From contig NZ_CP107052.1 of assembly GCF_025736875.1 (NCBI RefSeq), positions 980,001 to 1,044,000 of the forward strand: a stretch of DNA of 64,000 bases, read 5' to 3'. The notes under the pieces were generated by a model that worked only from the letters and a program-made list of their open reading frames with translations, did no database searches and was not told the origin of the DNA. Below are positions 38,473 to 45,770 of the stretch, in pieces; position 1 is the first letter of the stretch, and each line of letters begins with the position of its first letter. The translations under genes were made by a program, and so were the position numbers. Origin of the DNA: Candidatus Kirkpatrickella diaphorinae. GTDB lineage: Bacteria > Pseudomonadota > Alphaproteobacteria > Acetobacterales > Acetobacteraceae.

Positions 38473-38994
38473 ATGACAAAACCAAGCAACGAACAGAACG
38501 AGAATTCAGGCGCAGCGCCGTCAACCTTGTCGCTCTCTGTCAATGTTCAATTCATCAAAGATCTATCCTTCGAGGTTCCGGGCGGTGCGGCGACTTTCGC
38601 CTCTATTAAGGCGGCACCGCAGATCGGCGTCAATATCGATGTGCAGGCGCATAAGCTCGACGATAAACAGCCTGTTTATGAAGTCGCAATTGCCGTGAAA
38701 GCCGAGGCGCAGGAAGCCCCTGAGAAGGAAGGCGGCGTCCCGGGGAAACCGATTTTCATCCTTGAACTGACTTATGCATCCGTCGTGACCATTGCTGACG
38801 CGCAGGATCAAGCCATTGAGCCCATCCTGCTGATCGAAGTGCCGCGCCTCCTCTTCCCCTTCGTGCGCAGTATCATCAGTGACGTCACGCGCGATGGCGG
38901 CTTTGCACCTGTTGTTCTGCATCCAATCGATTTTGTCGGGCTCTGGCAGAGCAAACGCGCGCAGCAATTTCCTCAGACGGAAGGCAATGCCTGA
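38473..38994 (+). CDS. secB: Protein-export chaperone SecB
   Basis: A 173-residue SecB. The body begins LSLSVNVQFIKDLSFEVPG and contains VYEVAIAVKAEAQE, PILLIEVPRLLFPFVRSIISDVTRDGGFAPV and the C-terminal HPIDFVGLWQSKRA, the conserved SecB core. The tetramer keeps exported precursors unfolded and delivers them to SecA. The ATG at 38473 (MTKPSNEQNE) matches the family start; the open frame from 38392 is not used. A strong terminator follows within 30 bases, so it is monocistronic. Confidence 0.97.
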   Translation: MTKPSNEQNENSGAAPSTLSLSVNVQFIKDLSFEVPGGAATFASIKAAPQIGVNIDVQAHKLDDKQPVYEVAIAVKAEAQEAPEKEGGVPGKPIFILELTYASVVTIADAQDQAIEPILLIEVPRLLFPFVRSIISDVTRDGGFAPVVLHPIDFVGLWQSKRAQQFPQTEGNA

Positions 38995-39021
38995 AAGGCG
39001 CGGACGACACGATATGATCAA

Positions 39022-39045
39022 GGCGCCCCACCGGGCGCCTTTTTT
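39022..39045 (+). terminator. Intrinsic terminator of secB
   Basis: Stem GGCGCCC / GGGCGCC with a 4-base loop (CACC), followed by six T. Confidence 0.92.
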
Positions 39046-39088
39046 CTGACGCGACGTTGGAAATCGCGGCGCGCTCATGTCACTGACC

Positions 39089-40300
39089 TCACCGGGTCCA
39101 AAGCTGCGCCAGTGTCGACACGACGTCTTCCTCCGCGACATAGGGGCCGAACGCTTTGATCTCGATCGCCAGAATGCGCGCCTGACCGTCCAGCAATTCC
39201 TCCATCGGCAGCACGGCCTGCCCTGCTGTCCATCGCATCGCCTGCCCCGCCTCGACACCATGCCAACCGAAAAGATTCGGCTCTGAAAGATGACGGGTCA
39301 TCGCCTCCACGCGATCCGGGAAGATGATCGTGATTTCGCCGATTAAAACGCCGAGATTTCGCCTGTCATCAATGAAGGGTCCGATCACATCACAAGGCCG
39401 CGCTGCAGGACTTCGGATGGATATGAGTCCCTGAAGCGTTTTCACATTAAACAGCAAGGTTCTGCCGTGATGCCTGATCGGCGCGACGGCTCGCCCACGT
39501 GCGTCCACCACCTGGCAGGTGATCTCCTGTGATGGCTTCATGTCGCGCTTGCCCTCCTGTCGGAAGCCCATATGCGCCGCGCGCGCCTGAATGCCACGCG
39601 CAATCGGCTCAATATAGTCTGAGGTCGCGACCTGCAGTGCCATTTCCCCGTCATGCTGCATCCCGAACAGTGACACGCTTTCATCCAAGATCTCGGAAAC
39701 GCTGAGAATGGCTTCTTCTGTCGGGATGGCAGATCGGCATGGCAAATTATTGGCCCAGACGACAGCGTTTTCAACGGTTGCAAAATGATAATGCGTGCTT
39801 AAAGAAATCCCGTGATCGTAATAAATCGTTGCGCCATTCTCAAGCCTGTGGGTTGGGATAAGATAATTGCCGAAAGCCACAAAATGTGCCGGCCCGACAA
39901 GTAAGTCGCGGCACGGCACATCATCGGCAATCGCACTTTGCATAATCCGGATCGGGAAACGCGAGACGACGTCATCTTTACCAGCACCGGCGGTCACCGT
40001 GTAATGGCCTGTCTGGATGACGTCGCAACCGGTCATTCTTCCATCGACAGATGCGGCGATCCTGTCCCCGACAAGGATATCCTCGACGCGTTTTTCACCT
40101 GATAGGGTGCGAATCATTGTGCCAGCGAGGAAAGATTGGCGGTCTGTGACTGAGGTCACCCCTTTTTGCGTGCTTTTTAAAGTTAGGGCGTCATCCTCTA
40201 TTTCAGCCTGGGATAGCGTCTCTGCAGCAATTTCCGTCTTTGTCAGCAAAATCAGAACTCCGCGTAACAGTCTTATCGCCTGCGCCCGGGGGCAAAGCAT
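39089..40300 (-). CDS. Hint-domain (hedgehog/intein-like) protein with Ser at the nucleophile position
   Basis: A 403-residue protein with a Hint_2-type self-processing domain. SFLAGTMIRTLSGEKRVEDI followed by LVGD (from residue 56) corresponds to the usual CFxxGTxIxTxxGxxxVExLxxGD, and VGPAHFVAF then NYLIPTHRLENGATI corresponds to SPxHxxxxxxxLIPxxxLxNGxxI. Position 1, normally Cys, is Ser56 here. Members are common in acetic acid bacteria and other Alphaproteobacteria, usually attached to adhesin-like parts; their function is poorly known. The N-terminal 55 residues carry no clear signal. The ATG at 40300 has CCCGGAG directly before it; a TTG about 18 codons in, with CGGAG upstream, is an alternative. 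It borders the accessory island to its right. Confidence 0.8.
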   Translation of the reverse strand: MLCPRAQAIRLLRGVLILLTKTEIAAETLSQAEIEDDALTLKSTQKGVTSVTDRQSFLAGTMIRTLSGEKRVEDILVGDRIAASVDGRMTGCDVIQTGHYTVTAGAGKDDVVSRFPIRIMQSAIADDVPCRDLLVGPAHFVAFGNYLIPTHRLENGATIYYDHGISLSTHYHFATVENAVVWANNLPCRSAIPTEEAILSVSEILDESVSLFGMQHDGEMALQVATSDYIEPIARGIQARAAHMGFRQEGKRDMKPSQEITCQVVDARGRAVAPIRHHGRTLLFNVKTLQGLISIRSPAARPCDVIGPFIDDRRNLGVLIGEITIIFPDRVEAMTRHLSEPNLFGWHGVEAGQAMRWTAGQAVLPMEELLDGQARILAIEIKAFGPYVAEEDVVSTLAQLWTR

Positions 40301-40624
40301 CTCCGGGCTGTTTTATCGAGAGAGGGTGGGGGGAAGCTGATGCCGGGAAAAAACTTTCCTAATTTCACCAGTGCACCCTGAGATGCTCATACAATCTGAA
40401 TTTTTATATTTTTGATTGGCATGAGCCCGTAGAGCGCTGAGCCAACAGGGACCTGCCCCCTCTCCTGACAGGACCGACACGCGTCGTCAAAGCCTACTGC
40501 ATGAGGCGATTCGTGACCGTTTTTTTAAAACATAACTCCGCTCATAAACTTGTGCTTTACTGATGTTTACGGTATAGTTATGGAATTATACGATTAAAAA
40601 ACAATAATAACAAGGCATAAATTC
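40301..40624. other. Intergenic region, left edge of accessory island
   Basis: 324 bases without a gene. The right half becomes AT-rich and holds the probable promoter of the toxin-like operon. The left half contains the leader of the divergent Hint gene. Confidence 0.5.
40550..40578 (+). promoter_or_regulatory. Probable promoter of the AB-toxin-like operon
   Basis: TTGTGC, exactly 17 bases, then TATAGT (5 of 6 matches to the -10 consensus), 47 bases before the first start codon. An AT-rich stretch with an A-run follows. The weak -35 suggests it may need an activator. Confidence 0.5.
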
Positions 40625-41023
40625 ATGAAAATTATAATGGCAGTCGCGATGTGCGTCTGTGCGATCTCGTCCCCCGCTCATGCAGGTGATGATCTTGAAC
40701 AATTATGTGCTGCGTTATCCGGCAAATTCGATCACGGGCAGACTATTTTATATAAGGGCATAAATGTAACCGATGTCATCGGCGCCAAATTAGGCCCGAG
40801 TTGGGGCGCCACATTCAAAATCGGCGGCGGCGATCTCGGCACGAATTACTGTCTTTACACCGTTAAAAATGACGATCCCTGGACGTATGACATTGCGAAA
40901 ATGGCGTATCTGACAGGCGTGAAGACCGATATCTGCGTTGCGCAAAGCACGCTCGACCCGAGTATTGATAAGCTTGTCGGCATCAGATTATCTGAGTCGA
41001 CCCCGGCGGGAAAACGCACATGA
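40625..41023 (+). CDS. Small secreted protein, candidate B subunit of an AB5-type toxin
   Basis: A 132-residue precursor with a clear signal peptide (MKIIMAVAMCVCAISSPAHA, cleavage after AHA), leaving about 112 residues with cysteines at 28, 76 and 104 of the precursor. Size and outline resemble OB-fold B subunits: NYCLYTVKNDDPW, then AYLTGVKTDICVAQS and DKLVGIRLSE recall the 'YFYSTGQSVRI...ALVGLS' part of PltB/ArtB/SubB as I remember them. Similarity is weak by eye and needs profile search. The stop overlaps the start of the ADP-ribosyltransferase gene by four bases (ATGA). B-before-A in one operon supports a secreted delivery or partner subunit. Alternative: an unrelated secreted partner or inhibitor. 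Confidence 0.55.
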   Translation: MKIIMAVAMCVCAISSPAHAGDDLEQLCAALSGKFDHGQTILYKGINVTDVIGAKLGPSWGATFKIGGGDLGTNYCLYTVKNDDPWTYDIAKMAYLTGVKTDICVAQSTLDPSIDKLVGIRLSESTPAGKRT

Positions 41024-41757
41024 GCAGCGCATCGCTCATCAGCCGGCTCATCGTTGCTTCAACGGTCATTTTCAGCTTCTCCTGCGCCTCCGCGCTGCCG
41101 GTCAAGAAAGTGTTCCGCGCTGAGTCGAGACCGCCTTCTGAAGTCTTCGCTTCCGGCTTTACGTCCTGGGGCGATAATATCAACGTCAATGCACACATTC
41201 TCGGGTTGAGCGGCGGAAGGGGCAGCCGCGACTCAGCCTTTATCCCCACAACATCCAACCCCGATATAGCACGAAGATTTGCGATCGACCTGCTTAATGT
41301 CGCATGCGACGCGACAAGCTACATTTATAACATCCGACCGGACAGAAACTTCTATTCGGCATCGACGTCGATCTATAATATTTATGAGCATGCGACCTCG
41401 CCGCGCCGCGTTTCAGACCAGATGAGAGCCACCATGGCGCGGGAACAGGAATGGTTTGTGCCCCACCACATACCGACAGAGCAAATTCAGTCTGTAACGA
41501 TTTACACGCGCGTGGGCGGCGTTATTCATGAAACCACGCTGGATAATGATCACTACGTGCCTGGTGACACGCAATCCAACGACGATCCCTACCCGTCGAC
41601 GCACCAATATCCAATTACGAGCGGCCCCATCAGAACATTGGGAGCCAGCATGACGAATGTCGACACGGAACAACCCGGCAACAGGTGGCCCCTCCCCACC
41701 GCCACCCCTTCAACCTTGTTAAATTGCTTCGGATGCGTGTTTCATTCTGAGTTGTGA
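41020..41757 (+). CDS. Pertussis-toxin-S1-like ADP-ribosyltransferase (toxin A subunit)
   Basis: A 245-residue precursor with a signal peptide ending ASA (residue 25). From residue 29 it follows pertussis toxin S1: KVFRAESRPPSEVFASGFTS corresponds to S1 VYRYDSRPPEDVFQNGFTA. Arg33 matches catalytic R9, Trp50 W26 and His59 H35 (INVNAHILG vs DNVLDHLTG). SAFIPTTSN is the S-T-S-type strand, YIYNIRPDRNFYSA matches YIYEVRADNNFYGA, and REQEWFVPHHIP matches QSEYLAHRRIP, so Glu144 is the catalytic Glu (E-x-E form). The C-terminus has C236-x-x-C239 and stops six residues later, so the A2 tail that plugs the B pentamer in PT/PltA seems missing. It should transfer ADP-ribose from NAD, probably to a host G protein. 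Overlaps the upstream small secreted protein gene. Confidence 0.88.
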   Translation: MSSASLISRLIVASTVIFSFSCASALPVKKVFRAESRPPSEVFASGFTSWGDNINVNAHILGLSGGRGSRDSAFIPTTSNPDIARRFAIDLLNVACDATSYIYNIRPDRNFYSASTSIYNIYEHATSPRRVSDQMRATMAREQEWFVPHHIPTEQIQSVTIYTRVGGVIHETTLDNDHYVPGDTQSNDDPYPSTHQYPITSGPIRTLGASMTNVDTEQPGNRWPLPTATPSTLLNCFGCVFHSEL

Positions 41758-41772
41758 TGGACAATCAGCCAT

Positions 41773-41790
41773 CGTGCACGCGCGTGCACG
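41773..41790. repeat. 18-bp perfect palindrome after the toxin-like operon
   Basis: CGTGCACGCGCGTGCACG lies 15 bases after the toxin-A stop. Perfect two-fold symmetry without spacer. It could be a regulator or recombinase site, or part of a transcript end. No T-run follows. Confidence 0.5.
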
Positions 41791-41981
41791 GTGTGGCGGG
41801 AGATGGTGTAAGGCACGCTGGTCTGTCTCGCTACGGAGCTGCGCTTACCACTAGTTATCCTTACGGGCAGGTAATCCAAAACTCTCTAAACAGAGCCGTT
41901 GCGACGAGCACTTTTTTTGATATCAGTGCCGGGAAACGGCTTTTGAATAGGCGCAAGCCTGATGAGTTGAGGAGGGGTATC

Positions 41982-42077
41982 ATGGACGCTTTTCTTCGCA
42001 GTCGCACAGCCTTTATCTCAGCCTTCATCTTTGGCGGACTGGTCGCATTATCGTTCCTGATCCGGTTTGCAGGATGA
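41982..42077 (+). CDS. Very small single-span membrane protein
   Basis: A 31-codon frame: MDAFLRSRTAFISAFIFGGL then a hydrophobic run ending RFAG. A short basic N-terminus is followed by one membrane helix. GAGGGG precedes the ATG at good distance. Its TGA overlaps the ATG of the following HTH frame (ATGA), so the pair looks like one translated unit, as often seen for small regulator cassettes on mobile elements. The frame is open back to 41754, but that part reads as non-coding. Moderate confidence because of the length. Confidence 0.4.
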   Translation: MDAFLRSRTAFISAFIFGGLVALSFLIRFAG

Positions 42078-42292
42078 TCACGCAGGATCATCCTCAGGAG
42101 GCAGGCGAGGCTCTCTTCGGGCCTCGCTGGCAGTCTGAACTTGCGAGCGCACTGAGCGTCAATGTGCGCACCGTCCAACGTTGGATATCCGGCAAAAACC
42201 CCCTACCTGACTAGCTCGCGGAAGATCTGGCTAAACTTGTTACGGAACATCGCGACCGGTGGGATGAGATCGCCGGGCGGATCGCTTTGTAG
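42074..42292 (+). pseudogene. Phage-type HTH regulator with an in-frame amber codon
   Basis: Translated from the ATG at 42074, the first 46 codons read as a helix-turn-helix protein (WQSELASALSVNVRTVQRWI then SGKNPLPD). A TAG at 42212-42214 interrupts the frame, and it continues in the same frame as LAEDLAKLVTEHRDRWDEIA and GRIAL to a TAG at 42290. Both halves together make a plausible ~72-residue regulator, so a single nonsense change (or a sequencing error) has broken it. It overlaps the small membrane protein frame upstream by ATGA. Confidence 0.6.
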
Positions 42293-42546
42293 ACAGAGCC
42301 TTACGATGTCGCGACAGTGCTGAACTGATAAGAGGAATCGTCTCTCTGTGAAACGCGTTCAATAAGAAAGCTTGCTGAATTAGCCAAACCACGAACCCGT
42401 TCCTTCGCCTTCTAGAAGCGCCGATGTTAGGCAGCGCGTCATACTTGGGTTGGGCGTTGCCGTGATGTGAACTCTCGTCATTTTTTCACAGGAGATCTAA
42501 AATTCTCGCGATTTCGAATCATGTAAATAAGGTGTTCGAGCCATTC
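42293..42546. other. Intergenic region within the accessory island
   Basis: About 250 bases with no gene or clear signal, between the broken HTH gene and the convergent minus-strand gene. Confidence 0.4.
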
Positions 42547-43032
42547 CTATCTAATGGCCCTGCCGAGTAGAAAGGTAATGAACGGGGGTGTGCAATATTT
42601 ATAAGTAATTTTCCACATTGCCTTCCAAAATCGCGTGAACCACGGATCAAGATCGTCGGCAGCATCAATTTTCACATCTTTTCCTGTTTTCAAAGCGATC
42701 TCCAGGCGAGTGATACCTTCCGTCGTGAGCTGCGCGCTGCAAATCCAATCGTTGTTCATCCGAGGAACCGTGCCTTTTTTGATACTGTCTCTATGCAGCT
42801 GCACAAAAAGTATGTCTAAGTAACTAGTCGGATAAACATGACATAGCCCCAGACCTTGTAAGTGCGTCAAGTGCCCGTACAGGTTGTCCGAGTATCCGCT
42901 CTCACCGAAGTAAGTTGTTTCAAATTTTTTTTCCCCAAGTTTATAAAGTAGCTTCCGGCACCGTTTCCGATCTATTCCCGAAACATTAGAAATTTCCACA
43001 CTGTTCTGATCGCCAGGCGAAATTGCAAACAT
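42547..43032 (-). CDS. Hypothetical protein, possible winged-helix with C-terminal membrane segment
   Basis: A 161-residue protein of unknown family. Two stretches look like parts of a winged helix (GHLTHLQGLGLCHVYPTSY and AQLTTEGITRLEIALKTGKD, the latter like the 'LTxEG' turn). The C-terminus (WFTRFWKAMWKITYKYC then PPFITFLLG) is hydrophobic and may contact the membrane. Base composition is more AT-rich than the flanking housekeeping genes. It lies on the same strand as and 58 bases downstream of the HNH nuclease gene, so the two may form an operon. Function unknown; a role in element maintenance or defence is conceivable only from context. Confidence 0.5.
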   Translation of the reverse strand: MFAISPGDQNSVEISNVSGIDRKRCRKLLYKLGEKKFETTYFGESGYSDNLYGHLTHLQGLGLCHVYPTSYLDILFVQLHRDSIKKGTVPRMNNDWICSAQLTTEGITRLEIALKTGKDVKIDAADDLDPWFTRFWKAMWKITYKYCTPPFITFLLGRAIR

Positions 43033-43090
43033 CTTACGAAGCAGCCGTCAGCTCAAAAGTTTTCGACTTACCACCCTATTTAGCTCTGAG

Positions 43091-43906
43091 TTAACAACCC
43101 TCATGACCCTTTTTTTTAACCGGCGGGATCCGAATACAAAATCCCCCTCGCTCAAATTGACGGTTCAGTTCAAGCACGGTTGGATTCTGGCTCGCAACGA
43201 TGCTGAAGATGAATTGAGGGTTCCCAAACCATATAAAGCCGGAAAACGTTCTATCCATAACGAGATATCGATAATAAAATTGTTTGGAAAGATCTTTTCC
43301 GCGTGCGATTGTTGGCCGCTGTATGTGCAAATCTAAGCTTCTTCGAAGCTCAGGTCGTTCAAAAGCTTGTAGAGTAAAAATCCGTGTGAATACCTCTCCA
43401 AGATGGATCCTACCGACATGCTGAAAATAAAGAGATCGACCCAACCAACCGCTAAAATTCGTCAAAAAATTGTTCAAGCTTGCTGGAAAATCGATGACCT
43501 TGGCACCATCAATCGCTAATTTTGCCGCCGACTCATCATTACCAGCTAGCTCTCGGAGGGCGCGTTTTGCTTCCTCTCCTTCGATGACCTTAATCTTCTC
43601 AAACAGGTCAGGCCGACTCATACGCACACCATCGACGAACTTTTGGAAGTCAGGGTCTTTGACAGGGTCGAGGTTTTGCATTTTGAGGAACTTTCCGATT
43701 ACCTGCTCGTCCTCTCCCTTCCCATTGTTACAAGCCATACATGCGGGAAATGCATAATTTTTTGGCCATTGCCCTTCGCGGAAGAAGCTTCTAGGGGGAA
43801 AGTGGTCCACGGAGTCTGCCTTTTCCCCGCAATAAATGCATTGATCGCTCCTTTTTAAAGCTTCCTCTCTCTCCCTATTTCTCCTCCTCTTTTTGACTTC
43901 ACTCAT
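43091..43906 (-). CDS. HNH-type endonuclease-like protein
   Basis: A 271-residue protein starting with a very basic stretch (KKRRRNREREEALKR), followed by a treble-clef zinc/HNH module: C23-x-x-C26, then VDHFPP with D34-H35, then FPACMACNN with C56-x-x-C59 and Asn60/61. CxxC...DH...CxxCN is the usual layout of HNH nucleases. The remaining ~200 residues have no family I recognise. The start at 43906 (MSEVKKRRR) is chosen; the frame is open to 44023 but that part is unlike coding sequence. Codon use is AT-richer than the chromosome around it, suggesting transfer. With the next gene (42547) it could be a small defence or homing-type unit. Confidence 0.7.
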   Translation of the reverse strand: MSEVKKRRRNREREEALKRSDQCIYCGEKADSVDHFPPRSFFREGQWPKNYAFPACMACNNGKGEDEQVIGKFLKMQNLDPVKDPDFQKFVDGVRMSRPDLFEKIKVIEGEEAKRALRELAGNDESAAKLAIDGAKVIDFPASLNNFLTNFSGWLGRSLYFQHVGRIHLGEVFTRIFTLQAFERPELRRSLDLHIQRPTIARGKDLSKQFYYRYLVMDRTFSGFIWFGNPQFIFSIVASQNPTVLELNRQFERGGFCIRIPPVKKKGHEGC

Positions 43907-44195
43907 TGCATTTCTTCGCAGCCTGCGCCGCCCTCCAATTCCAACCCCGTGACATGGAAACAGGTCCGTCGCCAGGATTGGGTGGGACGGCATTTTAAAG
44001 AAGAAATTAACTCGCCTACTCAACCAATGTCCAGCATCCCCGCATCAAAGACCGGTAGTTTCGCGATCTCATTGCAATCTTGGTCGAGACTGCGATAAAC
44101 TCCCGGGCGACGCATAGTGACACGGTGTAATTCTCCCCGCCGTAGGACGCCCCATAATGGGCGGATCGCTATGTGGGGTTCATGGGAGGCCCCAC
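43907..44195. other. Intergenic region, island interior
   Basis: About 290 bases without a supported gene. The right end contains a hairpin GTGGGG / CCCCAC (44173-44178 with 44190-44195), placed as a transcript end for the minus-strand remnant at 44196. Confidence 0.4.
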
Positions 44196-44393
44196 CTATG
44201 CGTCGACTGCCTTGAGGACAGTGACCCGTCCAAGACGCTTCAGACGCGCGATCTCCTTGTCGGAAATTCGACTTAGTGACGTCAGGAATAACTCGTCACC
44301 CTGCTCTGTCCGTTTAACGGCGATCCGGTAAAACACCTCGCTGGATTTCGAGATCACGACGGTCGCTCGCTCAATGTTCCCTTATTCCAACAT
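44196..44393 (-). pseudogene. Remnant of a short reading frame interrupted at codon 4
   Basis: On the minus strand an ATG at 44393 is followed by L-E and then TAA (44384-44382). The same frame continues open to a TAG at 44196, reading ERATVVISKSSEVFYRIAVK and later LSRISDKEIARLKRLGRVTV. The long open part has a regular, protein-like composition and a hairpin follows the stop. A downstream GTG could still start a shorter product. No family recognised. With the broken HTH gene nearby it suggests decay of the island. Confidence 0.4.
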
Positions 44394-44503
44394 TGAGATG
44401 TCCGTTAACAGTCAAGCTTATTGGTCATGATGAAGGTCGGCATGATGCCGTCATTAGCGGCCCGCTACATCGTCTCCAATCTTATTCTTATTGATCGCGT
44501 CCA

Positions 44504-44593
<90 letters not shown>

Positions 44594-44666
44594 TTACGGA
44601 GACACTCTTTGCCGAAAAGCGCGTTCAAACGCAAGTCCCGTTTCCTACCGCTTTGTTGTTACGGCT

Positions 44667-45770
44667 TCAGCCTGGCGCAACAGGGTTGGGGCGCATCTCA
44701 TCCAGCGGCCATCTTGGGCGGGGTGCGATGTTGAGGTCGTTTATAGCCGCAGCGGGGTGCGCCCGTCTTTTCTGCCACGCGGCCCATGCAATCATGACAG
44801 CATTATCCGTGCAATATCGCACAGGCGGGACAAAGAGCGGTAGGCCGCTTTCCTGCGCCACGGCCTCAATGGCGTTGCGTATTGCCTGATTGGCGGCAAC
44901 ACCGCCCGCCACGACGATATTCTTCGCCTCGGGAAAAGCCGATAGCCCGTTTCTGACGCGATCCGCCATGACGCGCGCGACACTGGCCTGAAAGCTGGCT
45001 GCGATATTGGCGGCATCCCGCCGGGTAAGCGCTTCCGCCCCGAAACGGGAAACAACCCGGGATACCGCCGTTTTCAACCCGGAAAATGAAAAATCACACC
45101 CCGCGCGCCCGACCAGAGGGCGTGGGAAATCCCATTGACGTGCATCCCCCTCCCGCGCGAGCATTTCCAAAGCCGGGCCGCCGGGCCAGCCAAGGCCCAG
45201 CATCTTTGCCACTTTATCGAAGGCCTCACCAGCCGCATCGTCAATCGTGCTCCCTAAAAGGGTGTAATCCACGATATCGCGCACAGCGACGCACTGGCAG
45301 TGCCCACCAGAGACAAGCAGAAGCAGGAAAGGGAAAGGCGCCCCCCCGCCCGGCATAAGCGGCCATGTCGCCATCAGCGCATGGGCCTCAATATGGTTGA
45401 TCGCGATAAAAGGCCGGTTCATGGCCAGGGCGAGACCTTTGGCATAATGACTGCCGACAATTAAACCACCAATCAACCCGGGGCCTGTTGTCGCCGCGAA
45501 GGCGCCCATGTCTGAAAGTCGGTAGCCCGCATCGGAAAGACATTGCGAGACGAGGTCCGGCAAATGCGCAAGATGGGCGCGCGCCGCAATTTCCGGAACA
45601 ACCCCACCCAGCGCCGCGTGTTCATTCTGTGAATAGATCCGGTCCGCGCAGATCTGACCATCAGGCAACATGATGGCGCAGGCCGTGTCATCGCATGAGG
45701 ATTCGATTGCGAGGATCGGGGCATGCCCGTTTATGGCGGCAGAAGAGTCAGAGGAAAGCGACGCGGTCAT
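44667..45770 (-). CDS. tsaD: tRNA N6-adenosine threonylcarbamoyltransferase
   Basis: A 367-residue TsaD/Kae1/OSGEP family protein. ILAIESSCDDTACAI at the N-terminus, the metal-binding INHIEAHALMA, LLVSGGHCQ, GLGWPGGPALE and VVAGGVAANQAIR are diagnostic. With TsaB and TsaE it transfers threonylcarbamoyl to A37 of tRNAs that read ANN codons. It diverges from hemC with a 138-174 base gap, the arrangement found in many Proteobacteria. Confidence 0.97.
   Translation of the reverse strand: MTASLSSDSSAAINGHAPILAIESSCDDTACAIMLPDGQICADRIYSQNEHAALGGVVPEIAARAHLAHLPDLVSQCLSDAGYRLSDMGAFAATTGPGLIGGLIVGSHYAKGLALAMNRPFIAINHIEAHALMATWPLMPGGGAPFPFLLLLVSGGHCQCVAVRDIVDYTLLGSTIDDAAGEAFDKVAKMLGLGWPGGPALEMLAREGDARQWDFPRPLVGRAGCDFSFSGLKTAVSRVVSRFGAEALTRRDAANIAASFQASVARVMADRVRNGLSAFPEAKNIVVAGGVAANQAIRNAIEAVAQESGLPLFVPPVRYCTDNAVMIAWAAWQKRRAHPAAAINDLNIAPRPRWPLDEMRPNPVAPG

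Noticed and set aside
41754..41981. Upstream extension of the small membrane protein frame, starting next to the toxin-A stop
   Set aside because: The translated segment has no signal, membrane helix or domain and contains the palindrome; only the last 31 codons look coding.
42269..44170. Shared 12-mer GGGCGGATCGCT at about 42276 and 44158
   Set aside because: Too short and GC-rich to distinguish from chance; not annotated as a repeat.
40301..44503. Possible attachment-site duplicate of the tRNA-Ser 3' end or an integrase gene
   Set aside because: By eye I found no second copy of the tRNA 3' sequence and no tyrosine-recombinase motifs, so no att site is annotated.
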